Shown here: positions 8,836-18,930 of the stretch, piece by piece
Layout: the number at the start of each line of letters is the position of its first letter
How positions within the stretch are numbered: the stretch's first letter is position 1
NCBI RefSeq assembly: GCF_014199415.1
Contig: NZ_JACIJN010000011.1
Location: 78,825-142,824 of the forward strand
From: Sphingomonas endophytica
GTDB taxonomy: Bacteria; Pseudomonadota; Alphaproteobacteria; Sphingomonadales; Sphingomonadaceae
Length of the DNA: 64,000 bases
Reading direction: 5' to 3'
Made by a program: the position numbers and the translations under genes
The notes under the pieces: generated by a model
Seen by the model: only the letters and a program-made list of their open reading frames with translations
Told to the model about the DNA's origin: nothing
The model's database searches: none

Positions 8836-10844
8836 CCCATGTCCCTCGATCGCGATCGGGACGTTTCCACCTCGCCGGTTGCTTGGCGGTGGTGCTCGCC
8901 GCCGGCCCGCTGACGGGGGCGGGGCGTGCGGCGGCGCAGGAAGTGGTCGCGACGCCCAACCCCGATGCCGACCGGCTCGCCGATGTCGTGCGCAGGCTGG
9001 GGAGCGCGCCGCGCGATCTTTCCGCGTTGATCGAGGCGGGCGATCTGTCGTTCGCGCTGGGCGACGCCACCGCGGCCGCGGCGCTCTACAAGCGGGCCGA
9101 GGCGATCGATCCCAACAACGGCCGCGTGGAGGCGGGGATCGCGCGCATCCTCGTCAACGGCGAGCGGCCGGGCGAGGCGCTGCGCTATTTCGAGCAGGCG
9201 CAGCGCCACGGCGCGCCGATGCCGCAATATGCCGATGACCGCGGCCTCGCCTACGACCTGATCGGCGAGCAGGAGCGCGCCCAGCAGGATTACCGGCTAG
9301 CGCTGGCGCAGGGCGGGCGCGAGGCGGCCAAGGAGGACGAGATCCGTCGCCGGCTGGCGCTGTCGCTGGGCATTTCGGGGCGGCAGGAGGAAGCGCTGGC
9401 GCAGATCGAGCCGTTGCTGCGGCGCCAGGATCGCGGCGCGTGGCGCGCGCGGGCGTTCATCCTCGCGATGAACGGCGACGTTTCGGGCGCGAACAAGATC
9501 GCCACCAGCATGATGCCGCGCGGGATGGCCGGTGGGCTGGCAGCGTTCTTCCAGCGGCTGCCGACGCTCTCGCCGGTCGATCGCGCCTTTGCGGTCCATT
9601 TCGGCGAGGTCGCGCCGACTCCGGCGCGGCTCGCCGATGCGCGGATGGTCCCGCCGCTGACGCCGCTCGCCGGCACGCCCGCGCGCACGCAGCTCGCTTC
9701 GGTGACGCCGACCGTCCAGCCGCTGCCCACGGCGCAGAAGAAGCTGTCGCGCAGCGAACAGCGCCGCCGCGACCGCGCCGAGGCGCAGCTGGCGGCGGCG
9801 AACACGCGCGCGCCGGTGCCGGCTCAGACCCCGACACCTGCGCCGGTCGTTGCCGCGGCCACGCCACGGTCGGTCCCGACGCCGACTCCGGCGCCGCAAA
9901 TGGCCCGGACGCCGATTGCGACGCCGCAGCCGGAGTCGCAGCAGCCGGCCCGGACGGCTGCGAGTGCGCCGGTCGCGGTCGCGCAGACCCAGCCGCTTCC
10001 GACGCACCCGGTGACCCCCGCGCCGCAACTCGCCGCTGCGACCACCACGCCGCCGCAGCCGGCGGTGACGCACCGTGCCCCACCGTTGCGGGTCAGCCCG
10101 CCGCGGATCAGCGAGGATTCGATCCTCGCGCGGATCGTTGCGGGCATCTCGGTCCCCGCCGCCGAGCTGGGCGTCGCGCCGATGCCGGGCGCGCAGCGCG
10201 TGCCGGTGGTCGCCCCGCCGGCGCCCGCCGCCGCGACGCTCGACGAGGCCGCGCAGACCGCCGAGCGCAACGCGGCCGCGGACGAGCAGAAGCGCCCGAA
10301 GCTCGCCGCCGCCAAGCGCCTTTCGCAAAAGGCGGTCGCCGCCGCGGAGGAGCCGGAAGAGAAGCCCGCTGCGAAGCCACCCGGTCGGGCGGCGCGGGCC
10401 AAGGAACTCGCCGCTGAGAAGGGGCGCAAGCAGGTCGCTGCGGACGATAATGCGGAGAAGCCGGCCGCCAAGCCGCTCGATCGCAAGGCGCGCGCGAGGG
10501 AACTCGCCGCCGAAAAGGCCAGGAAGGAGGCTGCCGCCAAGGAAGCCGCCGAGAAGAAGGCCGCGCGCGCCGAGCCCGAGCGGATCTGGGTGCAGGTCGC
10601 CAGCGGCGCCAATGAGGGCGATCTGCCCAAGGCGTGGAAGAACGTGCAGGGCAAGGCCGACGCCTTGGCCGGCAAGCGCGCCTATTCGGTGTCGAACCGC
10701 GCCACCAACCGGCTGGTCACCGGCCCCTACAAGACCGAGGCCGAGGCGCGCGCGATGGTCAACACGCTCAAGAAGCAGGGATTGTCCGCCTTCACCTTCA
10801 CCAGCGAGGCCGGGCAGAAGATGACGAAGCTGGGCGGCAAGTAA
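8832..10844 (+). CDS. Exported TPR and SPOR domain protein
   Basis: The ATG at 8832 is chosen because it follows GGGGAG with good spacing and opens a clear signal peptide (hydrophobic core about 13-30, cleavage near AAAQE, 33-37). The mature protein has TPR-like helices with [15 protein letters not shown] and related repeats (about 60-230), a long Pro/Thr/Ala-rich linker, a Lys/Ala/Glu-rich helical region with repeated [15 protein letters not shown] segments, and a C-terminal SPOR domain ([15 protein letters not shown] onward, last 85 residues). SPOR domains bind denuded peptidoglycan at the septum, which fits the position just after ftsZ. The product is 670 residues and no enzyme activity is indicated. 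Confidence 0.85.
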   Translation: MTHVPRSRSGRFHLAGCLAVVLAAGPLTGAGRAAAQEVVATPNPDADRLADVVRRLGSAPRDLSALIEAGDLSFALGDATAAAALYKRAEAIDPNNGRVEAGIARILVNGERPGEALRYFEQAQRHGAPMPQYADDRGLAYDLIGEQERAQQDYRLALAQGGREAAKEDEIRRRLALSLGISGRQEEALAQIEPLLRRQDRGAWRARAFILAMNGDVSGANKIATSMMPRGMAGGLAAFFQRLPTLSPVDRAFAVHFGEVAPTPARLADARMVPPLTPLAGTPARTQLASVTPTVQPLPTAQKKLSRSEQRRRDRAEAQLAAANTRAPVPAQTPTPAPVVAAATPRSVPTPTPAPQMARTPIATPQPESQQPARTAASAPVAVAQTQPLPTHPVTPAPQLAAATTTPPQPAVTHRAPPLRVSPPRISEDSILARIVAGISVPAAELGVAPMPGAQRVPVVAPPAPAAATLDEAAQTAERNAAADEQKRPKLAAAKRLSQKAVAAAEEPEEKPAAKPPGRAARAKELAAEKGRKQVAADDNAEKPAAKPLDRKARARELAAEKARKEAAAKEAAEKKAARAEPERIWVQVASGANEGDLPKAWKNVQGKADALAGKRAYSVSNRATNRLVTGPYKTEAEARAMVNTLKKQGLSAFTFTSEAGQKMTKLGGK

Positions 10845-10845
10845 C

Positions 10846-12009
10846 ATGGCCGCGCGCGCGCCGTGGGCGGCCGATCCGGCGCGCAGCCGCGGGCGGCTCC
10901 ACCCCGAGGAAAGCGCCGACCGCGGTCCGCGCGACGCGTTCCAGCGCGACCGCGACCGGATCATCCATTCGATCAGCTTCCGCCGCCTCCGCCACAAGAC
11001 GCAGGTGTTCCTCGCGCCGGACGGCGACCATTTTCGCGTCCGCCTGACCCACAGCCTCGAGGTCGCGCAGATCGGCCGGACGATCGCGCGCGTGCTGGGG
11101 CTCAACGAGGATCTGACCGAGGCCTTGTGTCTCGCGCACGACATCGGCCACCCGCCGTTCGGCCATGCCGGCGAGGATGCGCTGCGGCAGGCGATGGGCG
11201 CGGCGGGCGGGTTCGATCACAACGGGCATACGCTGCGCACGCTGATGCGGATCGAGCGCCCCTATCCGCGCTGGCCGGGGCTCAACCTGACGTGGGAGAC
11301 GCTCGAAGGACTCGCCAAACACAACGGCCCGATCGCGGTCCCGGCTTGGGCGCTGGCGGAGGCGGATGCGGAGGCAGCGCTGGAGCTGACCAGCCATGCG
11401 TCGCTGGAGGCGCAGGTCGCGGCGCTGGCCGACGACATCGCCTATGACAATCACGACATCGACGATGGGCTGCGCGCCGGGCTGCTGACGCTCGATCAGA
11501 TCGCGGCGGTGCCGCTGGTCGCGGACGGCTGGCGGCGGGTGACCGCGCGCTTCGCGGACGTGCCGCACGAGCGGCTGGCCGGCGAGCTGATCCGCAGCCA
11601 GATCGGCGCGATGGTCAACGACCTGATCGCCGAATCACGCGCGCGGATCGCGACGGCGGGGGTGGCGAGCGTCGAGGACGTGCGTGCGGCGGGACGGGCG
11701 TTGATCGGCTTCTCGCCCGCGATGGCGTCCGCCGAGCGCGAGTTGAAGCGATTCATGTACGCCAATCTCTATCATCACCCACGGCAACTGGCGGCGGCGG
11801 GCGCGGCGCAGCGCGTGGTGTCGGGGCTGTTCGCCGCCTATCGCGACGATCCCCGCCTGTTGCCGGAGGAATGGCGCGATCGGCTGCCCGGGAGCGAGCC
11901 GGGGATCAGCCGACACATCGCCGATTTCATCGCGGGGATGACCGATCGCTACGCGATCTCGCGCTTTCGCGAGACGGTGGGTGCGATCGATCTGCCCGAA
12001 GGGTTCTGA
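10846..12009 (+). CDS. dgt: dGTP triphosphohydrolase-like protein (HD domain)
   Basis: Members of this family cleave triphosphate from deoxynucleoside triphosphates. The 387-residue protein carries the HD metal site: H69 in [11 protein letters not shown]98-D99 in [13 protein letters not shown], and a later Asp in [13 protein letters not shown]. The N-terminal part ([17 protein letters not shown]) is typical of the Dgt-like subgroup common in alphaproteobacteria. The start lies one base after the SPOR gene stop, so the two are co-transcribed. Substrate preference cannot be read from the sequence. Confidence 0.93.
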   Translation: MAARAPWAADPARSRGRLHPEESADRGPRDAFQRDRDRIIHSISFRRLRHKTQVFLAPDGDHFRVRLTHSLEVAQIGRTIARVLGLNEDLTEALCLAHDIGHPPFGHAGEDALRQAMGAAGGFDHNGHTLRTLMRIERPYPRWPGLNLTWETLEGLAKHNGPIAVPAWALAEADAEAALELTSHASLEAQVAALADDIAYDNHDIDDGLRAGLLTLDQIAAVPLVADGWRRVTARFADVPHERLAGELIRSQIGAMVNDLIAESRARIATAGVASVEDVRAAGRALIGFSPAMASAERELKRFMYANLYHHPRQLAAAGAAQRVVSGLFAAYRDDPRLLPEEWRDRLPGSEPGISRHIADFIAGMTDRYAISRFRETVGAIDLPEGF

Positions 12010-12016
12010 CCGGAAA

Positions 12017-12094
12017 CGTCATTGCGAGCGTAGCGAAGCAATCCAGGGCATCCTGATCCGGCTCTGGATTGCTTCGCTGCGCTCGCAATGACGT
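12017..12094. repeat. Palindromic repeat, family A
   Basis: Both ends read CGTCATTGCGAGCG / CGCTCGCAATGACG, with AAGCAATCCAG and its complement CTGGATTGCTT inside. This is one of five full-length copies in the window (also 21401, 34815, 50758, 58711) plus one short copy at 41457. It lies directly downstream of dgt. Confidence 0.92.
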
Positions 12095-12102
12095 GAACCT
12101 TT

Positions 12103-12190
12103 CGTCGTCCCGGACTTGATCCGGGACCCCGCTTCTTCTTCTGACCGTCGGCGAAAGAAGCGGGGTCCCGGGTCAAGCCCGGGACGACGA
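12103..12190. repeat. Palindromic repeat, family B
   Basis: The arms CGTCGTCCCGGACTTGATCC and GGTCAAGCCCGGGACGACG enclose inner arms CCCCGCTTCTT and GAAGAAGCGGGG-like sequence. It is adjacent to a family A copy. A shorter fragment, TCCCGGACCAGGTCCGGGA, follows at 12213-12231. Confidence 0.9.
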
Positions 12191-12241
12191 GCGATTTTAG
12201 CTAGCCGCCTCCCGGACCAGGTCCGGGATCACGACGTCAGC

Positions 12242-12535
12242 TCAATTCGCGGCGACCGCCACCGGCGCCAGCGGACGGGTGGTGCGGAACGAGACGTCGC
12301 GGCCGTTGGCCTGACCCGAAACGCGCGTGCCCTTGACGGTCAGGCGGAAGCGGCTGTTGCTGCTGCCGACCTCATGCCCCTGGATCAGCGTAGTGCCGTC
12401 CTCGTTCGGGGTCAGCGAATAGACATAGGTGTGGCCGTCGCGGGTGAAGCTGCGCTCGGCCGGCGTGGTAGCGGCGGCGGCGACGGCGGGAAGCAGCGCG
12501 GCGGCGGTCAGGACGAGAGCGATCGAGGAGCGCAT
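12242..12535 (-). CDS. Small secreted protein of unknown function (97 aa)
   Basis: The ATG at 12535 opens MRSSIALVLTAAALLPAVAAA, a clear signal peptide; the longer open frame upstream lacks any leader features. The mature part is about 77 residues, beta-rich in appearance (RSFTRDGHTYVYSL, LIQGHEVGSSNSRF, TVKGTRVSGQ), with no cysteine, so it is probably a small soluble periplasmic domain. I do not recognise a family. It points away from dgt and is divergent from argS. A 12-base direct repeat lies in the divergent region. Confidence 0.7.
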   Translation of the reverse strand: MRSSIALVLTAAALLPAVAAAATTPAERSFTRDGHTYVYSLTPNEDGTTLIQGHEVGSSNSRFRLTVKGTRVSGQANGRDVSFRTTRPLAPVAVAAN

Positions 12536-12560
12536 GTGACGTTTCCCTGTCTGGAGTTGA

Positions 12561-12591
12561 TGCGCTGCAACATCCATGCTGCGCTGCAACA
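12561..12591. repeat. Direct repeat TGCGCTGCAACA x2
   Basis: TGCGCTGCAACA occurs at 12561-12572 and again at 12580-12591, start to start 19 bases apart, between the divergent secreted-protein gene and argS. The spacing is close to two helical turns, so a protein-binding site is possible but not shown. Confidence 0.5.
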
Positions 12592-12690
12592 GCGCAATTG
12601 TCGGTCGCGCATTCGTCGTTGCGGCTGCTGCAATTAGCGGTCGTGCCGGTGCATTTTGCGTCCGCGCCGCCCTTCGGCTAAGCGGCGCGC

Positions 12691-14418
12691 ATGACGCTCT
12701 TCACCCGTTTCACCGCCCATGTCGACGCTGCGCTCGACGCGCTGACCGCCGCCGGCACGCTCCCCGCCGATCTCGACCGCCGCAACGTCACGGTCGAGCC
12801 GCCGCGCGACGCGACGCACGGCGATCTGGCGACCAACGCCGCGATGGTGCTCGCCAAGCCGGCAGGCACCAACCCGCGCGCGCTGGCCGAGGCGCTGGCA
12901 GGCGAGCTGCGCGCGCTGCCCGAAGTCGCCGAGGTGTCGGTCGCCGGGCCGGGGTTCATCAACCTGCGGCTCCACGACGACGTGTGGCGCGAGGAGATCG
13001 CGACGATCGTCGGCGAGGGCGCGGATTACGGGCGCTCGACGCGCGGACAGGGCGTGTCGGTGAACATCGAATATGTCTCCGCCAACCCGACCGGGCCGAT
13101 GCACATGGGGCATTGCCGCGGCGCGGTGGTCGGCGATGCGCTCGCCAGCCTGCTCGAATTCGCGGGCAACAAAGTGATCCGCGAATATTACGTCAACGAC
13201 GCCGGCGGGCAGGTCGACGTGCTCGCGCGCTCGGCGCACGTTCGCTATCGCGAGGCGCTCGGCGAGGATGTCGGCGCGATCCCCGAGGGGCTGTATCCGG
13301 GCGATTACCTGGTGCCGGTCGGGCAGGCGCTCGCGCAGGAGTTCGGCGACCGTTATGCGGCCGCGCCCGAGTCCGAATGGCTGGCGCTGTTCCGCACCCG
13401 CGCGGTCGCGGCGATGCTGGTGCTCATCAAGGACGATCTCGCGCTGCTCGGCATCCACCACGACATCTTCTCCTCGGAGGCCGAGTTGCAGGCGGCGAAG
13501 AAGCCCGAGGCGGCCGAGGCGGTGCTGCGCGCGCGCGACCTGATCTACGACGGCGTCCTCGAAGCCCCGAAGGGCGAGACGCCCGACGACTGGGAGCCGG
13601 TCGAACTGCCGCTGTTCCGCTCGACGCAGTTCGGCGACGATCAGGATCGCCCGATCCGCAAGTCGAACGGCAGCTGGACCTATTTCGGCGCCGATATGGC
13701 CTATCACTTCCAGAAGGCCGCGGGCGCCGACCAGCTGATCGACATCTGGGGCGCGGACCATGCCGGCACCGTCAAGCGCATCCAGGCTGCGGTCGCCGCG
13801 CTGACCGAGGGCAAGACGCGCTTCGATGTGAAGCTGGTCCAGATGGTGCGGCTGCTGCGCGGCGGCGAGCCGGTCAAGATGTCGAAGCGCGCCGGCAATT
13901 TCGTGACGCTGGCCGATGTCGTGCGCGAGGTCGGCAAGGACGTGGTGCGCTTCACGATGCTGACGCGGCGGTCGGACGCGCAGATGGACTTCGACTTCGC
14001 CAGGGTCGTCGAGGCGTCGAAAGAGAATCCGGTCTTCTACGTGCAGTACGCGCACGCCCGCGTCCATTCGCTCCACCGGCGGGCCGCCGAGGCGGGGATT
14101 GCGGCCGATGGCGCCGATCTGTCCCGGCTTGATACGGAAGAGCTGGCGCTGGTGCGGCTCGCCAGCCAGTTCCCGCGCGTGGTGGAGACGGCGGCGGCGG
14201 CGCGCGAGCCGCATCGCATCGCCTTTTATCTCTATGATCTGGCGGCGGAATTCCACTCGTTGTGGAACGCCGGCAACGACCGGCCCGACCGGCGCTTCCT
14301 GGTGCCCGACGATCACGCCGTCACCGCGGCACGGCTGGCGCTCGCCGCCGCGATCGGCCAGATCATCCGAAACGGCCTCGCCATCATGGGGGTAGAGGCG
14401 GTGGCGGAGATGCACTGA
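12691..14418 (+). CDS. argS: Arginyl-tRNA synthetase
   Basis: This class I synthetase charges tRNA-Arg. The 575-residue product has the N-terminal Arg-tRNA additional domain, the HIGH-type motif HMGH (138-141) in [16 protein letters not shown], the KMSKS-type motif KMSKR (396-400) and a DALR anticodon-binding domain at the C terminus. The length is normal. The stop overlaps the ATG of the SPOR protein (TGATG), a pairing common in this class of bacteria. Confidence 0.97.
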   Translation: MTLFTRFTAHVDAALDALTAAGTLPADLDRRNVTVEPPRDATHGDLATNAAMVLAKPAGTNPRALAEALAGELRALPEVAEVSVAGPGFINLRLHDDVWREEIATIVGEGADYGRSTRGQGVSVNIEYVSANPTGPMHMGHCRGAVVGDALASLLEFAGNKVIREYYVNDAGGQVDVLARSAHVRYREALGEDVGAIPEGLYPGDYLVPVGQALAQEFGDRYAAAPESEWLALFRTRAVAAMLVLIKDDLALLGIHHDIFSSEAELQAAKKPEAAEAVLRARDLIYDGVLEAPKGETPDDWEPVELPLFRSTQFGDDQDRPIRKSNGSWTYFGADMAYHFQKAAGADQLIDIWGADHAGTVKRIQAAVAALTEGKTRFDVKLVQMVRLLRGGEPVKMSKRAGNFVTLADVVREVGKDVVRFTMLTRRSDAQMDFDFARVVEASKENPVFYVQYAHARVHSLHRRAAEAGIAADGADLSRLDTEELALVRLASQFPRVVETAAAAREPHRIAFYLYDLAAEFHSLWNAGNDRPDRRFLVPDDHAVTAARLALAAAIGQIIRNGLAIMGVEAVAEMH

Positions 14419-15152
14419 TGCGTGAGGGGGAGCCGATCGGCCGGATGAGCGATGCGGATCGCCTGCCGTGGCTCGATACCGTCGAGGCCGACGATCCCTA
14501 TGCGGTGCCCGTCGGGCGGATCGTCGCCTTGGTCGCGGTCGGCCTGCTGGTGCTCGGCGCGATCCTGTTCGGGCTATACCGCTGGCAGTTCGCGGGCAGC
14601 GGCGGCGACGGGCGGCTGATCGCCGCGCCGGCCGGCGACTATAAAATCCGCCCCGACGAGCCCGGCGGGATGAAGGTGATCGGCGAGGGCGATTCGGCGA
14701 TCGCCGCCAGCGCCGGCAGTCACACCGACGCCGCGATCGATCTCGCCCAGGTGCCTGAAGCACCGGTGGCGCGCGCGACGGCGCCGGCAGCGAGCCCCAG
14801 CACGACCGCGAGCGGCGCACCGACCGCCAGCGTCGCGGTGCCGCAGGCTGCCGCGCCGCTGCGCGCGCAACGCCCGGTCAGCGCACCCGCGACGCAAGTG
14901 TCGGGCGCGGCGTCGGGCGGGGCGATGGTCCAGCTCGGCGCTTTCCCCAGCCAGGCGGTCGCGAACGGCGCATGGAGTCAGATCGCGCGCCGCTTCGGCT
15001 ATGTGGCGACGCTGGAGAAGATCGTGCAGCCCGCGGTGGTGAAGGGCAAGACCGTCTATCGGCTGCGCGTCAACGCCGGCACCGCCGCCACCGCCGCCGA
15101 TCTCTGCGCCCGGCTGAAGCTGGCCGGCGAGGGCTGTTTCGTCACCGGATGA
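14418..15152 (+). CDS. Inner-membrane SPOR domain protein
   Basis: The start is the ATG overlapping the argS stop; the open frame reaches further back only because it shadows argS. The 244-residue protein has a cytoplasmic N terminus, one membrane segment at about residues 34-55 (IVALVAVGLLVLGAILFGLY), an Ala/Pro/Ser-rich linker, and a C-terminal SPOR domain starting at GAMVQLGAFPSQAVANGAW. Such proteins localise to the division site by binding glycan strands. Coupling to argS and the nearby nagZ fit the usual argS-SPOR-nagZ order. Its 3' end overlaps the convergent porin gene by 11 bases. Confidence 0.88.
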   Translation: MREGEPIGRMSDADRLPWLDTVEADDPYAVPVGRIVALVAVGLLVLGAILFGLYRWQFAGSGGDGRLIAAPAGDYKIRPDEPGGMKVIGEGDSAIAASAGSHTDAAIDLAQVPEAPVARATAPAASPSTTASGAPTASVAVPQAAAPLRAQRPVSAPATQVSGAASGGAMVQLGAFPSQAVANGAWSQIARRFGYVATLEKIVQPAVVKGKTVYRLRVNAGTAATAADLCARLKLAGEGCFVTG

Positions 15153-16014
15153 GCCGGAAGATGCCGCGATCAGGCAGCCGCACCGAGAAGGTGTAATGCA
15201 TCCCAATCGCGACCTGGAGCTGCGTCGCCGAATCGACGCGGCGGATGATCGGTGAATCGGCGGCGCCACCGACCAGCCGTTCGTAGGTCACGTTCGCCTC
15301 GACGCCCCAATGGCGTGAAATCTCCTTCGACGCGCTGCCGGTCAGCGCCAGCGAGCGCAGCCCGGCCTTGGGGGTGTAGCGCTGCAATCCCGTCGCCGCG
15401 GCGGCGCGATCGTCGACCCCGAACCACGCGCGCTGATATCGTCCGTCGCCGAGCAGCACGCGCGGGCCCAGCGACACCAGCCAGTCGTCGCCATCGCGGC
15501 GGACGTAATCCATCCCGAGCTGACTGATCCAGCCGTTGTGGCCGTTGACCCCTTTGCGCACGTCGCCGCGCCAGCGGACCTGATCGCCGGTCCATGTCTC
15601 GATCGAACCGCCCAGTTCCAGCGTCCGCCCGATGCCCGGCAGGCCGGGGACCAGATCGTTGCCGCGCCGTCGCCCTTCACGGCGCAGCGCGATCGCATAT
15701 TCGGTGCGCCCGCGCCGGAGCAGCGTCAGGTTCGTCCCGTCGTCGGGCGCGCCGAACGCGAACGGCGTGTCGCCGCGCGTTCGCGAAAGGCTGAACCACG
15801 GGCTCAGCCGGCGCTGGTCGTCGCCGGGGAACCACGGCTGCCACTGCGGGCCGGCGGCGACCTGCACGCGCATCGGGACGCGCGGCGGGGGAACGTCGTC
15901 GGGGGTGGTGGATTGCAGCGCGCCGGGATCGGCCGGCGGCGGCGCGTCCTGCGCCAGCGCGGCATGCGGCAGGGCAGCGACGATGAGGCAAGCCAGGCAA
16001 CCCGAAACGCGCAT
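15142..16014 (-). CDS. MipA/OmpV family outer-membrane protein
   Basis: The ATG at 16014 follows AGGAG with good spacing and starts a signal peptide (MRVSGCLACLIVAALPHAALAQD). The 290-residue protein then shows alternating amphipathic strands typical of a small beta-barrel (for example TNLTLLRRGRTEYAIALRRE and LEANVTYE-like strands) and ends with a final strand containing an aromatic residue, GMHYTFSV. These match the MipA/OmpV family, which includes murein-hydrolase scaffold and porin-like members; the actual role is not deducible. It is convergent with the SPOR gene and interrupts the argS-SPOR-nagZ block. Confidence 0.75.
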   Translation of the reverse strand: MRVSGCLACLIVAALPHAALAQDAPPPADPGALQSTTPDDVPPPRVPMRVQVAAGPQWQPWFPGDDQRRLSPWFSLSRTRGDTPFAFGAPDDGTNLTLLRRGRTEYAIALRREGRRRGNDLVPGLPGIGRTLELGGSIETWTGDQVRWRGDVRKGVNGHNGWISQLGMDYVRRDGDDWLVSLGPRVLLGDGRYQRAWFGVDDRAAAATGLQRYTPKAGLRSLALTGSASKEISRHWGVEANVTYERLVGGAADSPIIRRVDSATQLQVAIGMHYTFSVRLPDRGIFRLIR

Positions 16015-16071
16015 CGTCTTCTCCTGCAATCGTCACCCAAAGCGCTTCCCGGCCCGCCGGCATCACCCTGA

Positions 16072-16139
16072 CCGTTCGTGCTGAGCCTGTCGAAGCACGT
16101 GCCCGTTCCCCCGCCCTTCGACAAGCTCAGGACGAACGG
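16072..16139. repeat. Palindromic repeat, family F
   Basis: CCGTTCGTGCTGAGCCTGTC and its near complement, including CTTCGACAAGCTCAGGACGA, form a hairpin-capable repeat between the divergent porin and nagZ genes. Sequences of this kind are widespread as intergenic repeats in many proteobacteria. Confidence 0.85.
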
Positions 16140-16243
16140 CAGGTGTGGGTCGACGGCCCGACATCGGCGCCCATAGCTAGGCCGGACGCGCGGACTTCCA
16201 AAGCCATTTCCTCCACGCCACGTTCCGCCCTAGAAGCGCGGGC

Positions 16244-17257
16244 ATGAAGCCTGTGATCTTCGGCCTTTCCGGCCCCGTCCTCACCGCGGCGGAACGCGCC
16301 TTCTTCCACGCGGTGCGCCCTGCCGGCTACATCCTGTTCCGCCGCAACGTCGAGACGCGCGCGCAGCTGCGCGCGCTCACCGATTCGCTGCGCGAACTGG
16401 AAGGGCGCGACGATGTCGCGATCCTCGTCGATCAGGAGGGCGGACGCGTCGCGCGGCTCGGACCGCCGGAATGGCCGGCGTTTCCCGCCGGCCCCGATTT
16501 CGACCGGCTCTACGAACTGGCGCCGATGTCGGGGATCGAGGCGGCGCGCGCCAATGGCCATGCGCTGGGGCTGATGCTGTCGGAGGTCGGGATCACCGTC
16601 GACTGCCACCCGATCCTCGACGTCGCGCGCCCCGAGACGACCGAGGCGATCACGTCGCGCGCCTTCGGGCACGAGCCGATGCGCGTCGCGGCGATGGGCC
16701 GTGCGACGCTGGAAGGGCTGGCGGCGGGCGGCGTGGTCGGGGTGGTCAAGCACATGCCGGGGCACGGCCGCGCGCTGCTCGACACGCATTACCACCTGCC
16801 GACCGTCACCGCCTCGGCGGCGGAGCTGGAAGACGACCTCGCGCCCTTCCGCACGCTGGCGCACGCGTCGATGGGGATGACCAGCCATATCGTCTATCAG
16901 GCCTGGGACGCCGAGCGGCCCGCGACGCTGTCACCGGTGGTGATCGAGGAAGTGATCCGCGGGCGGATCGGCTTCGACGGGCTGTTGATGACCGACGACA
17001 TCGACATGAAGGCGCTATCCGGCTCGGCAGGTGACAAGGCGGCGGGGGCGATCGCGGCGGGGTGCGACGTCGTGCTCGATTGCTGGGCGCGGATGGCGGA
17101 GATGGAGGAGATCGCCGCGCGGCTGGGCGACATCACGCCGGCGGCGCGCGAGCGGCTCGACCGCGCGATGGCGGGGCGGGTGGCGCCGACGGGCGACATG
17201 GCCGCGCTGGTCGACAAGCGCGACCGGTTGCTGGGGCTGATCGAGGGGCGAGGCTGA
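16244..17257 (+). CDS. nagZ: Beta-N-acetylhexosaminidase (muropeptide recycling)
   Basis: NagZ removes GlcNAc from GlcNAc-anhydroMurNAc peptides in the cytoplasm during wall recycling. The 337-residue glycoside hydrolase family 3 protein shows the substrate motif VDQEGGRVARL near residue 64 and the signature KHMPGHGRALLDTHYHLP, containing the His-Asp pair of the flexible catalytic loop. The nucleophile Asp lies in LLMTDDIDMKAL. No signal peptide is present, in line with the cytosolic site. In many relatives scpA and scpB follow; here repeats and the accC end follow instead. Confidence 0.95.
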   Translation: MKPVIFGLSGPVLTAAERAFFHAVRPAGYILFRRNVETRAQLRALTDSLRELEGRDDVAILVDQEGGRVARLGPPEWPAFPAGPDFDRLYELAPMSGIEAARANGHALGLMLSEVGITVDCHPILDVARPETTEAITSRAFGHEPMRVAAMGRATLEGLAAGGVVGVVKHMPGHGRALLDTHYHLPTVTASAAELEDDLAPFRTLAHASMGMTSHIVYQAWDAERPATLSPVVIEEVIRGRIGFDGLLMTDDIDMKALSGSAGDKAAGAIAAGCDVVLDCWARMAEMEEIAARLGDITPAARERLDRAMAGRVAPTGDMAALVDKRDRLLGLIEGRG

Positions 17258-17300
17258 CGCGGTTGATCCGGCTGAGACAATCGGCATCGCTGCAAGATGA

Positions 17301-17338
17301 CCGTCGCCCCGGACTTGATCCGGGGCCCCGCTTCTTCA
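17301..17338. repeat. Half copy of palindromic repeat, family B
   Basis: CCGTCGCCCCGGACTTGATC followed by CGGGGCCCCGCTTCTT is the left arm only; the right arm is missing. Confidence 0.8.
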
Positions 17339-17396
17339 GGCGAATCGCTCGAAAAGGTCGAGCCAGTCGGGATTGTCGCGCTCTATCGTCGTTTAC

Positions 17397-17493
17397 CCCT
17401 CCCCTTCAGGGGAGGGGCAAGGGGTGGGGCGTGTCTCACCGAGACCATTCTTCGTGACTTCCCCACCCCAACCCCTCCCCTGAAGGGGAGGGG
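17397..17493. repeat. Imperfect palindromic repeat (CTCCCC type), second copy
   Basis: The left arm CCCCTCCCCTTCAGGGGAGG is mirrored by CCTCCCCTGAAGGGGAGGGG on the right. The core contains GTCTCACCGAGAC, identical to the core of the copy inside murB (3684-3794), which identifies the two as one family. Confidence 0.88.
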
Positions 17494-17576
17494 CTCGATG
17501 TCGTGCCGCGATACCGATCGGCCATGGGCGACGTAGATTGGAGAAAGTAACCGGAAGAATACGGGTGAAAGCTATC

Positions 17577-18926
17577 TCACCCCTGCCTGGCCAGCCATTC
17601 CTCCAGCCACTTGATCGTATACGCCCCCTCGCGGAACTCGGGATCGTCGAGCAGCGCCTGATGCAACGGGATGGTGGTCTTCATCCCCTCGATCACGAAC
17701 TCCTCCAGCGCGCGGCGCAGGCGGCGCAGCGCGCCTTCGCGGGTGGTGCCGTAGACGATCAGCTTGGCGATCATGCTGTCGTAATAAGGCGGCACCTTAT
17801 AGCCCGCGTAGAGCCCCGAATCGACGCGGACGTGCATCCCGCCCGGCGCGTGATATTGCTTCACCAGCCCCGGCGACGGCGCGAAGGTGCGCGGGTCCTC
17901 GGCGTTGATGCGGCATTCGATCGCATGGCCGCGGAACACCACGTCTTCCTGACGCAGCGTCAGCGGATGCCCCTCGGCGATGCGGATCTGTTCGCGGACC
18001 AGATCCAGCCCGGTGATCGCCTCGGTCACCGGATGCTCGACCTGCAGCCGGGTGTTCATCTCGATGAAGTAGAACTCGCCGTTTTCCCACAGGAACTCGA
18101 TCGTCCCCGCACCGCGATACGCCATGTCGGCCATCGCCTTGGCGACGATCCCGCCCATCCGCTCGCGCTCTTCGGCGGTGATGACCGGGGAGGGAGCCTC
18201 CTCGACAACCTTCTGGTGGCGGCGCTGGAGCGAGCAATCGCGCTCGCCGAGGTGGATCGCCTGGCCGTTGCCGTCGCCGAACACCTGGAACTCGATGTGC
18301 CGCGGGTTCCCGAGGTATTTTTCCATGTAGACGGTCGCGTCGCCGAACGCCGCCTTCGCCTCGCTGCCCGCCTGCTGCATCAGCGTTTCGAGCTGGTCGG
18401 CGGACTGGCACACCTTCATGCCGCGCCCGCCGCCGCCGCTGGCGGCCTTGATGATGACCGGATAGCCGATCTCTTCCGCCAGCGCCTGCGCCTCCGCGAC
18501 GTCATGGATCGCGCCGTCCGAGCCGGGCACCAGCGGCAGCCCGAGCGCGCCCGCGGTGCGCTTGGCCTCGACCTTGTCGCCCATCACGCGAATATGCTCG
18601 GGCTTCGGTCCGACGAAGATCAGATTATGCAGCTCGACGATCTCGGCGAACTTGGCGTTCTCGCTGAGAAAGCCATAGCCGGGGTGGATCGCGTCCGCGC
18701 CGCTGATCTCCGCGGCCGAAATGATGTTCGGGATGTTGAGATAGCTGTCGGTCGCGGCCGGCGGTCCGATGCAGATCGCCTCGTCCGCGAGCCGGACGTG
18801 CATCGCATCGGCGTCGGCGGTCGAGTGGACCGCGACGGTCTTGATGCCCATTTCGTGGCACGCGCGGTGAATGCGCAGCGCGATCTCGCCGCGGTTGGCG
18901 ATCAGCAGTTTCTTGATCTGCGGCAT
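17577..18926 (-). CDS. accC: Acetyl-CoA carboxylase, biotin carboxylase subunit
   Basis: AccC carboxylates biotin on AccB with ATP and bicarbonate, the first step of malonyl-CoA synthesis. The 449-residue protein starts [19 protein letters not shown], has the ATP-grasp glycine loop GGGGRGMK (164-171) and the [14 protein letters not shown] active-site segment. Length and motifs are normal. It starts four bases after the accB stop, so accB and accC form one unit, with aroQ just upstream. Confidence 0.98.
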   Translation of the reverse strand: MPQIKKLLIANRGEIALRIHRACHEMGIKTVAVHSTADADAMHVRLADEAICIGPPAATDSYLNIPNIISAAEISGADAIHPGYGFLSENAKFAEIVELHNLIFVGPKPEHIRVMGDKVEAKRTAGALGLPLVPGSDGAIHDVAEAQALAEEIGYPVIIKAASGGGGRGMKVCQSADQLETLMQQAGSEAKAAFGDATVYMEKYLGNPRHIEFQVFGDGNGQAIHLGERDCSLQRRHQKVVEEAPSPVITAEERERMGGIVAKAMADMAYRGAGTIEFLWENGEFYFIEMNTRLQVEHPVTEAITGLDLVREQIRIAEGHPLTLRQEDVVFRGHAIECRINAEDPRTFAPSPGLVKQYHAPGGMHVRVDSGLYAGYKVPPYYDSMIAKLIVYGTTREGALRRLRRALEEFVIEGMKTTIPLHQALLDDPEFREGAYTIKWLEEWLARQG

Positions 18927-18930
18927 CCGC

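Larger units (their letters stand above)
17258..17576. other. Gene-free stretch between nagZ and accC holding two repeats
   Basis: The 319 bases between the convergent nagZ and accC genes contain a half copy of the family B palindrome (17301-17338) and a full CTCCCC-type palindrome (17397-17493). I see no convincing coding frame, RNA gene or T-run terminator. Confidence 0.8.

Noticed and set aside
9297..11144. 615-codon minus-strand frame under the TPR/SPOR gene
   Set aside because: Shadow of repetitive Ala/Pro codons; the plus-strand protein has a signal peptide and SPOR domain.
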